Positions 6,366-13,564 of a stretch of 35,850 nt of DNA are shown here, one piece after another. The translations under genes and the position numbers were made by a program. The DNA lies in NCBI GenBank assembly GCA_946187775.1, contig CAMHSI010000011.1, positions 1 through 35,850 on the forward strand. Reading direction: 5' to 3'. Origin of the DNA: an uncultured Clostridia bacterium. GTDB taxonomy: Bacteria; Bacillota; Clostridia; Christensenellales; Aristaeellaceae. Position 1 is the stretch's first letter. Each line of letters opens with the position of its first letter. Under the pieces are notes generated by a model. That model saw only the letters and a list, made by a program, of their open reading frames with translations. It was not told where the DNA came from and made no database searches.

Positions 6366-7561
6366 GTTTCTTCCCTGTCTCCGGAAACGAAGGGGATTTC
6401 CGGAAGCCCCAGCACCTCCGCCACCGCCCGGTGCAGGCAGGCGTCCTTCTGGTGCACATATTTCACGGAGGAGGGGATCACCTCTCCGTCCGGCCAGCGG
6501 AAGCGGCCCGATCCGTCCGCTTCCAGGCCGTAATCCTCCAGGGTCTTTCCCGCTTCGGGAACCAGCACCGTCAGCCGGTTCTTCACCCGGTTTCCCAGGA
6601 ACACGGTGAACAGCCCCCGAACGGGATCCAGGGACACATGGTTCCCCGTGAATCCGCCGATGCCGAAGGCCTCCCGGCCCATATACGCGGGGATTTCGGA
6701 ATAATACTGCTCCGGGTGGCGCACGTAGCACTGCATCCCCAGGTACTGGGTATGGGTCCCGTCGGGCAGCCGGCGCCCCGTGCGGTTCACCGCCATTTCC
6801 CGGAGGGATTCCATTCCCACGATCCTTTCCTCCAGCACCGCCCGGCAAAAGCGGACCATATCCCCCAGGGTGGAAAACAGCCCGGCGTGGCCGCAAAGGT
6901 CCCCGGTATCCCCCTGCAGCACCGCGGCCTTCGGATCATGGGGCACCCCCCGCCGCAGCCCTTCCCGCAGGATATACCTTCCTTCCTCAATCCGGTGTTC
7001 CCGGTCATAGCTCTGGCAGTCCGCGATCCGGTCCTCCGGCACCTTTGCCCAGGTTTCCTTCATCCCCGCCGGATCCAGGACAATCCTCCGCACCGCTTCC
7101 ATGAAGGGCATGCTGGCAGCGGCTTCGATCACATATTTCAGGATCATGGCCGGGATATCGGAATATGCCCGCCGCCCGGTGCGGGGCACCGGCTCCGCGG
7201 CAAAAAGGGCCGCCAGGGCCTCCTCCCGGTCCCCGCAGGCGTCCACCCGCACCGGCGTGCGCACCGTCACGGCGAAGGTCATCAGGTCCCACACGGAAAC
7301 CCCGTCCAGGGCGCGGAAGCGGGAATCCCAGTAAGAAACAGGCCTGCCGAAATCCAGCAGGCCCTCCTCCCTCAGCTTCACGGCGCACAGCCCGGTGAAC
7401 AGCTTTGTGGCGCTGGCAAGGTCAAAAACGCTTCCTTCGTCCACATCCCCGTCCATGGCGGTTTCCGTCCGGTTCCCGGCGCCGCAGGCCACGGACAGCC
7501 CGGACAGGTATTCCCTTTCCCGGGTGAAAATCCGAATGCCTTCCAGCAGCCTTTCGTTCAT
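6362..7561 (-). CDS. Serine hydrolase, beta-lactamase/PBP4* family (cytoplasmic-looking)
   Basis: A 399-residue member of the class C beta-lactamase-fold family (PF00144). The nucleophile motif S50-A-T-K53 (SxxK), the second motif Y133-S-D135 and a GHAG box at 224-227 are all present, and the C-terminal GIGGFTGN region supplies the third side of the active site. There is no signal peptide or lipobox, so it would act inside the cell, unlike secreted penicillin-binding proteins. Members act on D-amino-acid peptides, esters or beta-lactams, and the substrate here is unknown. Its ATG overlaps the stop of the upstream kinase by 4 bp (ATGA), which indicates translational coupling. It is the last gene before the ctsR promoter; I see no terminator. 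Confidence 0.85.
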   Translation of the reverse strand: MNERLLEGIRIFTREREYLSGLSVACGAGNRTETAMDGDVDEGSVFDLASATKLFTGLCAVKLREEGLLDFGRPVSYWDSRFRALDGVSVWDLMTFAVTVRTPVRVDACGDREEALAALFAAEPVPRTGRRAYSDIPAMILKYVIEAAASMPFMEAVRRIVLDPAGMKETWAKVPEDRIADCQSYDREHRIEEGRYILREGLRRGVPHDPKAAVLQGDTGDLCGHAGLFSTLGDMVRFCRAVLEERIVGMESLREMAVNRTGRRLPDGTHTQYLGMQCYVRHPEQYYSEIPAYMGREAFGIGGFTGNHVSLDPVRGLFTVFLGNRVKNRLTVLVPEAGKTLEDYGLEADGSGRFRWPDGEVIPSSVKYVHQKDACLHRAVAEVLGLPEIPFVSGDREET

Positions 7562-8385
7562 CCTTCCACTCCTATGCGGGTGCAGGGAACCCGCCCTGCC
7601 GCCAGGTCCTGCAGGTGGTATCTGGCGTGGCCGATTACCACCGTCGTGCCCTTCTTCACGCAGGAAAGGGCGTATTCCAGCTTGGCTCCGGCGCCGTTGG
7701 CCCCGGCCCGGCTGGCGCCGACGCAGCAGCGCTGCAGCTCCCGGACCTTCCTTTCCACTTCCTCCGGATCCCGGCCGAAAACCTCCCGCACCAGGGTGTC
7801 CGGATTTCCGGCTTCCCTGTAGATTCCCTCCGTGGAGGTCATCAGCACCAGGACCTTCGCCTTCACAAGCTCGGCGATGACCGCGGCGGTTTCATCGTTA
7901 TCCACGCACTCGTGCACCTCGCCGCCAAGCTTCCGCCGGGCCGCCAGCTCCATCTTCCGGTTTTCCTCGTCGGACACCGGGTCGTTATAGTTGATGATCG
8001 GAATGGTGTTCTGCTGCGCCGCCCGGTTCAGCAGCTGCCGGATATGCTCCCGCTTTTCCGGGTCGTTGAAATGGGTATGCTCCACCAGGATCTGGCGGAC
8101 GCCGTATTCCGGCCGGATAAACTGCCGGTAATTCTGCATCAGGATCGCCTGTCCCTGGGAGGAGTAATCCGTTTTGTCCTGCTCCGGATCCCCGTTCAGC
8201 TCCCGGCCGGTCCGCTGGATATAGTCCAGCCGGCCGATTTCCGTGGCGCCGCTGGTTACCCAGATCATGCCCGGCCGCAGGTCCGCCCCCAGCCGGGAAA
8301 TGATATTGTAGTCTATGGCCTGGTCTTCCTTCCGGATCAGCGCCATGGATCCGATTTTGCCCACCAGCTCAAACTGATACTCCAT
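7558..8385 (-). CDS. Glutamate 5-kinase-like amino acid kinase without PUA domain
   Basis: A 275-residue amino-acid-kinase-fold protein closest in motifs to ProB: KIGS 10-13 with the phosphate-binding Lys, VTSGATEIG 43-51, GQ 78-79, the segment QILVEHTHFND 98-108, INYNDP 131-136 and DNDETAA 162-168. It is clearly divergent (for example the first glycine motif is preceded by about 8 residues of a different strand) and lacks the C-terminal PUA domain of many ProBs. No proA is adjacent, so a role in proline synthesis is uncertain; another phosphorylated substrate is possible. The ATG at 8385 is preferred since GGGAG lies 8 nt upstream; an ATG at 8400 has no good site. It is 22 nt behind aroK and overlaps the serine hydrolase gene by 4 bp. 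Confidence 0.72.
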   Translation of the reverse strand: MEYQFELVGKIGSMALIRKEDQAIDYNIISRLGADLRPGMIWVTSGATEIGRLDYIQRTGRELNGDPEQDKTDYSSQGQAILMQNYRQFIRPEYGVRQILVEHTHFNDPEKREHIRQLLNRAAQQNTIPIINYNDPVSDEENRKMELAARRKLGGEVHECVDNDETAAVIAELVKAKVLVLMTSTEGIYREAGNPDTLVREVFGRDPEEVERKVRELQRCCVGASRAGANGAGAKLEYALSCVKKGTTVVIGHARYHLQDLAAGRVPCTRIGVEG

Positions 8386-8407
8386 CTTTTTCTCTCCCAT
8401 CCGCCGG

Positions 8408-8917
8408 TCAGAAGCGTTCCTGCACCAACCGCGTCAGCATATACACCGCCATATGGTATCCCTGGTCGTTCCGCACCGTGATATCCGCCAGGTCCCGGTA
8501 TACCGGCATCCGTTCCCCGTAGACCCGTTCCACCTCCGCCAGGCCACCGTCCCGCAGGGTGGGGCGCCGGTCCAGCTTGATATCCGAAAGGATTTCCTCC
8601 AGGGGCCGGTCGATCCACACGATCCGCCCCCAGCTCCGCATGATGTGCCGGTTTTCGGGGTTCATGACCGTGCCTCCGCCGGTGGAAATAATCATGGGCT
8701 TCTCCCGGGTCAGCAGCGCCAGGGCGTTGGTTTCCGCCCGGCGGAAAACCTCCTCGCCGTACTGCTCAAAAAACTCGTTCACCGTGCAGTCCGCGCTCTG
8801 CGCCACCATGGCGTCCGTATCCGCGAAGGGGATCCCGGTTTCCCGCGCCACGCGCTTGCCCAGGCTGCTTTTCCCGCAGCCCTGCATCCCGATGAGGAAG
8901 ATGTGTCTGTCCGGCAT
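8408..8917 (-). CDS. aroK: Shikimate kinase
   Basis: A 169-residue P-loop kinase that phosphorylates shikimate at the 3-hydroxyl with ATP, step five of chorismate synthesis. Visible: Walker A GMQGCGKS 10-17, shikimate-binding DTD 33-35 and R59/R60, GGG 80-82 in STGGGT, lid arginines RRPT 117-120, and the C-terminal RMPVYRDLAD 136-145. Length equals the family norm. ATG at 8917 is chosen over an adjacent GTG at 8920 because a G-rich ribosome binding site (AAGGGGGGG) lies 6 nt upstream. It sits alone, without other aro genes, between a sensor kinase gene and the ProB-like gene. Confidence 0.92.
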   Translation of the reverse strand: MPDRHIFLIGMQGCGKSSLGKRVARETGIPFADTDAMVAQSADCTVNEFFEQYGEEVFRRAETNALALLTREKPMIISTGGGTVMNPENRHIMRSWGRIVWIDRPLEEILSDIKLDRRPTLRDGGLAEVERVYGERMPVYRDLADITVRNDQGYHMAVYMLTRLVQERF

Positions 8918-8953
8918 CACCGGCCCCCCCTTTCCCTGATGTTTCCTTAAGCA

Positions 8954-10423
8954 TTATGCATGATTTCCCGCATCCGTCAAGCCGTCCCCCGGTGCTTCCG
9001 CCTTCTCCAGGGTGAAGCGGAAGGCCGCGCCGATATCCGTATCCAGCAGGCGCAGGCTCTGCCGGTGCATCTCCATGATCCGGCGGCAGATGCTCAGTCC
9101 CAGGCCGGTTCCCTTTCCCGCGGTGTGGGCCCGGTCCGCCGTGAAGAACCTGTCAAAGATCTTCTCCCGGTCCTCCGGATCCACGCCGGGGCCGCTGTCC
9201 CGCACGGTAATCTCCGCCACGGCGCCCCGAACCCTGGACGCCAGGGTAATCTTTCCCCCGTCCGGGGTGAATTTGATGGCGTTGTCCAGCAGGTTGGTCA
9301 CCACCTGATCAATCCGGTCCCGGTCCGCCCGCACATGGCAGGGATCTGTTTCCGGCTCGCAGGCGATCTCGATCCCGCGGCTTTCCACATCCGTCATCCT
9401 CCGGATCACCGCCTGCCGCAGCAGCTCGTTCACGTCGAAAACGGACCATTCCAGCTCCGCGTCCTCCCGCTCCAGCCGGCTCAGGGCCAGCAGGTCGTTG
9501 ACCAGGCCGGACATCCGTTCCGATTCCTCCGCCACCAGCTTCAGGTATTTCGGATGCTCCTCCGGGGGAATCACCCCTTCCGCCATGCCCCCGGCGAACC
9601 CGCGGATCGTCGTGATGGGGGTGCGCAGCTCATGGCTGACGTTGGCCACAAATTCCTTCCGGCCCTCCTCCACGTTCCGGAGCTTGTCCGTCATGGTGTT
9701 GAAGGCGTGGCTGACCTCCCGCAGCTCCCGTCCTCCCTTTCGCTCGTCCACCTGCACGGAGAAATTCCCCTCGGCAATACTTCCCGCCGCCGCCGTCATC
9801 CGCTTCAGCGGCTTCAGCGTGTAGCGGACAAAGAGGAAGACGGCGATCCCGGAAAGCACCAGCACTCCCGTGGTCACCAGCACGATCGTCAGCAGGATCT
9901 GTTCCAGCCCCGACTCGATCCGCTGGGCCCGGGTCTGGATGAACACCGCTCCGGACACGATCCCGTCCTGCACGAAGGGAACGCCCACGGTGAAGGTGGG
10001 GGCCTCCCCCTCATTCATCCGGATCCGGATGGTTTCTCCCCGCAGCACGGTCCTCAGCGCCTCGGTAATGTCCTCTCCGGAAAGGGACTCCACGAAGTCC
10101 GGATCCTCGCTGTACGCCGTCTGCACATTGTCCATGACCCGGCCGTAGCTGTCCACCACGGCGATATAGGCCCCGAATTCCCGGTTAACCTTGTCCGCCT
10201 TCAGGTTCAGGTGCTCCCTCGCCGTGCTGTTCCAGCTGCTGCCCCAAAGGGTGGTTCCTCCCAGGTCCGCCGCCAGGTAGGCGATATCCTCCGCCTCGGA
10301 AATCAGGTAATCCAGCCGGGCGTCAATCTGCTGGTTCCGGAGGGTGATCCACCAGATGCCGGAAAGACATACCGCGGTGATCAGGATTGCCGCCATCACC
10401 ACGGCCATAATCCGTGCAAACAT
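8954..10423 (-). CDS. Two-component sensor histidine kinase
   Basis: A 489-residue membrane sensor kinase. TM1 about 5-27, an extracytoplasmic sensing region about 28-173, TM2 about 174-200, HAMP about 200-252, then HisKA with phospho-acceptor H264 in VSHELRTP, N box NLLDNAIKF with N381, G1 DSGPGVD 409-415 and G2 KGTGLGLS 437-444. The overall plan matches the PhoR/WalK-like class with HAMP but no PAS domain. It follows its response regulator by 23 nt, with GGAGG 7 nt before the ATG, so the two form an operon and a cognate pair. The signal is unknown; the neighbours (mutS2, aroK) give no clue. Confidence 0.93.
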   Translation of the reverse strand: MFARIMAVVMAAILITAVCLSGIWWITLRNQQIDARLDYLISEAEDIAYLAADLGGTTLWGSSWNSTAREHLNLKADKVNREFGAYIAVVDSYGRVMDNVQTAYSEDPDFVESLSGEDITEALRTVLRGETIRIRMNEGEAPTFTVGVPFVQDGIVSGAVFIQTRAQRIESGLEQILLTIVLVTTGVLVLSGIAVFLFVRYTLKPLKRMTAAAGSIAEGNFSVQVDERKGGRELREVSHAFNTMTDKLRNVEEGRKEFVANVSHELRTPITTIRGFAGGMAEGVIPPEEHPKYLKLVAEESERMSGLVNDLLALSRLEREDAELEWSVFDVNELLRQAVIRRMTDVESRGIEIACEPETDPCHVRADRDRIDQVVTNLLDNAIKFTPDGGKITLASRVRGAVAEITVRDSGPGVDPEDREKIFDRFFTADRAHTAGKGTGLGLSICRRIMEMHRQSLRLLDTDIGAAFRFTLEKAEAPGDGLTDAGNHA

Positions 10424-10446
10424 CTCTTTTCCTCCCGCCGTCTTTT

Positions 10447-11136
10447 TCAGGTGGCAAATTTATAGCCCACGCCCCGCACCGTGTACAGGGACCAGCCGTA
10501 CTTTTCGCTCTCCGGAAGCTTTTCCCGCAGCCGCTTGATATGGACGTCCACCGTGCGGCTGTCCCCGAAGAAATCAAATCCCCACACCTGGGCCAGCAGC
10601 TGCTCCCGGGTGAAAACCTGGTTCGGATGGGACGCCAGGAAATACAGCACCTCCAGCTCCTTGGGCGGCATTTCCAGCTTCTTTCCGTCGTAGTGAACAT
10701 CGTATTCCGCCAGGCTCACCGTCAGTCCCGGATAGGAGATGTCGGTATTCTTCTCCTCCTCCGCGCCCTGGGCCCGGCGCAGCACCGCCTTCACCCGGGC
10801 CACCATCTCCTTGCCGTCAAAGGGCTTGGTGATATAGTCGTCCGCCCCCAGCTCCAGGCACAGCACCTTGTCGAAGGTTTCCCCCCGGGCTGTTACCATG
10901 ATCACCGGAATGCTGCTGCTCCGGCGCACCGCCTTCAGCACCTGGTATCCGTCCATCCCGGGCAGCATCACGTCCAGCAGCATCAGGTCCGGGGGCATCC
11001 GCCTGAATTCCTCCACCGCTGTATCCCCCCGGTCCGCCAGGCGCACCTCGAAGTTTTCCTTCTCCAGGTACAGCTGCTCCAGCCGGCTGATATTCGGGTC
11101 GTCATCCACCACCAGGATACAAGGTCTGTCTTTCAT
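10447..11136 (-). CDS. OmpR/PhoB-family response regulator
   Basis: A 229-residue response regulator. The receiver domain (about 5-118) has the acidic pocket D11-D13, phospho-acceptor D55, T82 and K104. The C-terminal winged-helix DNA-binding domain (about 130-229) carries the usual VDVHIKRLREK recognition helix and the VRGVGYKF end. It lies upstream of the histidine kinase on the same strand and almost certainly receives phosphate from it. Target promoters cannot be identified in this window. It is 51 nt behind mutS2, and a hairpin lies in that gap. Confidence 0.94.
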   Translation of the reverse strand: MKDRPCILVVDDDPNISRLEQLYLEKENFEVRLADRGDTAVEEFRRMPPDLMLLDVMLPGMDGYQVLKAVRRSSSIPVIMVTARGETFDKVLCLELGADDYITKPFDGKEMVARVKAVLRRAQGAEEEKNTDISYPGLTVSLAEYDVHYDGKKLEMPPKELEVLYFLASHPNQVFTREQLLAQVWGFDFFGDSRTVDVHIKRLREKLPESEKYGWSLYTVRGVGYKFAT

Positions 11137-11154
11137 GCTTTCCCCATCCTTCCG

Positions 11155-11175
11155 GTCCGGATCCGGGATCCGGAC
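11155..11175. repeat. GC-rich hairpin between mutS2 and the response regulator gene
   Basis: Perfect 8-bp arms GTCCGGAT/ATCCGGAC (11155-11162 with 11168-11175) around CCGGG. It is not followed by T residues on the minus strand, so it is not a standard terminator; mRNA processing or partial pausing is possible. Confidence 0.5.
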
Positions 11176-11187
11176 GTTTCCGCGCGT

Positions 11188-13545
11188 TTATTTCAGGGTG
11201 ACGACGGTGACTCCGTCCTCTCCCTCTCCGTACATTCCCCTGCGGAAGCTCTTCACATATTTGTTTTTCCGCAGGTCCTGCTGGATTCCCGCCCGCAGGG
11301 TGCCGGTTCCCTTTCCGTGAATGATGTATACCTCGTTGAGGCCGGCCAGCACCGCCTCGTCCAGGTACAGCTCCACCGCGCCCAGGGCTTCCTCCAGGGC
11401 CATTCCCCGCACGTCGCATTCAGGACTCACCGTGCGGCTCAGGGTTCCGGTTTTCGCCTTCACCGTGCTCTTTTCCTTTTCCGGCGCGGCGTGCAGCAGC
11501 CGGATCTGGCTGAGGTTTGCCTTGAACTTCATGGCGCCGGCCTGCAGGGATACCTCTCCCCTGGCGTCCGGGGCAGCCAGCACGGTGCCCTCCGCCCCCA
11601 GCGTCAGGATCCGCACCCGGTCTCCGGGCTTCACGGTCTTCGGGGCTTCGGATTCCTCCGGGGTTTCCTGCCGCAGCCCCTCGGAAAGATCGTCGATCCC
11701 GTGCTCCAGCCTCCGCCGGAGCTCCGCCGCGGAGGCGTCCCCGGAGGCCGCGTTTTTCTTCATCTTTTTCAGCTCGGAAAGAACGGTCTCGCTCTCCCGC
11801 CGGGCCTGCTCCAGGATCCGTTTCGCTTCCTCCCGGGTTTTCCGCAGGGTCTGTTCCCGCCGGGCTTCCATTTCCTTCCGCAGCTTCTCCGCCTCATCCC
11901 GGAGGCGGATGGTTTCCTTGCCGGCCTCCTGGGCAATCTGCCGTTCCTTTTCCGCCACCTGCCGGTGGTACTCCGCGTTGGCGATCACGTCCTCAAAGCG
12001 CACCGCGTCCCCGGAAAGCAGCTTCCGCGCCGCGTCAATCAGGTTTTCCGGCAGCCCCAGCCGCCGGCTGATCTCAAAGGCGTTGCTCTTTCCCGGCACC
12101 CCGATGGAGAGCCGGTAGGTGGGCCGCAGGGTTTCCACATCGAATTCCACCGACGCGTTCTCCACGCCCCTGGTGGTCAGGGCAAAAATCTTCAGCTCGC
12201 TGTAGTGGGTGGTGGCCATGGTCCGCACGCCGATATGCAGCAGCCGCGTCAGGATGCTCTGGGCCAGGGCCGCTCCTTCCGTCGGATCCGTTCCGGCCCC
12301 CAGCTCATCGAAGAGCACCAGGTCCCGGGGAGTCACCTCATGCATAATCCGCACAATGTTCGTCATATGGCCGGAGAAGGTGGACAGGCTCTGCTCGATG
12401 CTCTGTTCATCCCCGATATCCGCGAACACCTGCTCAAACACCGCCAGCTCCGTTCCCGGATCCGCCGGAACCTGCAGTCCCGCCTGGGCCATCAGGGTAA
12501 AAAGACCTACCGTTTTGAGGGTTACGGTCTTTCCGCCGGTGTTCGGCCCGGTCACCACCAGGGTGGTGAATTCCCGACCCAGCCATACGGTTTCCGGAAC
12601 CACCTTTTCCGGGTCGATCAGGGGATGCCTTCCCCGGATGATATGCAGGTATCCCTCCCGGTTGATTTTTGGCTGGACGCAGGTAAAGCGGCGGCTCAGC
12701 AGCCCCTTGGCAAAAATGAAATCCAGCTCGGAAAGCAGCTCCACCGTATCCGCCATGCTCCTGGCGTAAGGCGCCGCCTCCGCGGACAGCGCCGCGAGGA
12801 TCCGGGCAATCTCCTGCTGCTCCTTCACTTCCCACTGCTTCAGCTCGTTTCCCATTTCCACCGCCGCCATGGGCTCTATGAACAGCGTGGCTCCGGAGGA
12901 GGACTGGTCATGCACCAGCCCGGGAACGCTGGAGCGGTACTCCGCCCGCACCGGCAGCACATACCGGTCTCCCCGCATGGTGATAATGGGATCCTGCAGG
13001 TATTTCTGCATGGCGGCGGAGTGGATCATCTGGTTCAGTTTTTCCTTGATCCGGTCCTGTGCGCCCCGCAGGTGCCGCCGGATATTCATCAGCTCGGAGG
13101 AGGCCCTGTCGGCAATCTCATCCTCGGAAAGAATGGCGTCCGTAATATCCTTCTCCAGGTTGCGGGCCGTGAAGATTCCCTCCGCCTTCCCCCGCAGCAC
13201 CGGGGTGTTCTCCCGGTCCGTTACCAGGGCGTCCCGGGCGGTCCGGGCGGCCCGCAGGAGCTCCGCCACATTCAGCAGCATCCCGGCGGAAAGGGTTCCT
13301 CCCTTTTCACAGGTGGACAGCGCCTGCCGGACATCCGGGAAGGGCGCCATGGGATGGCTGCCCACATACCGCAGGATAACGGCAGCCTCCTCCGTTTCCT
13401 CCTGGGCGGCCTGCACGGAAGCCAGGTCGTCCAGCGGCTCCAGCTGCCGGCACCTTTCGGCGCCGGTTTCCGTCAGGGCCCCTTCCGCCAGGAGTTCCCG
13501 GATCTTCGTGAACTCCAGCGTCCGCATCGTTCTTTCACTGATCAT
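11188..13545 (-). CDS. mutS2: Endonuclease MutS2 (recombination suppressor / ribosome rescue)
   Basis: A 785-residue MutS2. It has the core and clamp helices (about 1-300) without the mismatch-recognition domain of MutS, the ABC-type ATPase with Walker A GPNTGGKT 333-340, signature STFSGHM 388-394 and Walker B LVLFDE 409-414, a long charged coiled-coil (about 515-625), a KOW-like region, and a C-terminal Smr nuclease domain from DVRG 711 to the end with HGKGTG 743-748. The usual LDLRG of Smr is CDVRG here. MutS2 in Firmicutes is linked to recombination control and to splitting collided ribosomes. GGAG lies 7 nt before the ATG. It follows the U32 gene by 19 nt. Confidence 0.95.
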   Translation of the reverse strand: MISERTMRTLEFTKIRELLAEGALTETGAERCRQLEPLDDLASVQAAQEETEEAAVILRYVGSHPMAPFPDVRQALSTCEKGGTLSAGMLLNVAELLRAARTARDALVTDRENTPVLRGKAEGIFTARNLEKDITDAILSEDEIADRASSELMNIRRHLRGAQDRIKEKLNQMIHSAAMQKYLQDPIITMRGDRYVLPVRAEYRSSVPGLVHDQSSSGATLFIEPMAAVEMGNELKQWEVKEQQEIARILAALSAEAAPYARSMADTVELLSELDFIFAKGLLSRRFTCVQPKINREGYLHIIRGRHPLIDPEKVVPETVWLGREFTTLVVTGPNTGGKTVTLKTVGLFTLMAQAGLQVPADPGTELAVFEQVFADIGDEQSIEQSLSTFSGHMTNIVRIMHEVTPRDLVLFDELGAGTDPTEGAALAQSILTRLLHIGVRTMATTHYSELKIFALTTRGVENASVEFDVETLRPTYRLSIGVPGKSNAFEISRRLGLPENLIDAARKLLSGDAVRFEDVIANAEYHRQVAEKERQIAQEAGKETIRLRDEAEKLRKEMEARREQTLRKTREEAKRILEQARRESETVLSELKKMKKNAASGDASAAELRRRLEHGIDDLSEGLRQETPEESEAPKTVKPGDRVRILTLGAEGTVLAAPDARGEVSLQAGAMKFKANLSQIRLLHAAPEKEKSTVKAKTGTLSRTVSPECDVRGMALEEALGAVELYLDEAVLAGLNEVYIIHGKGTGTLRAGIQQDLRKNKYVKSFRRGMYGEGEDGVTVVTLK

Positions 13546-13564
13546 GGCTTCTCTCCGATCTTCC

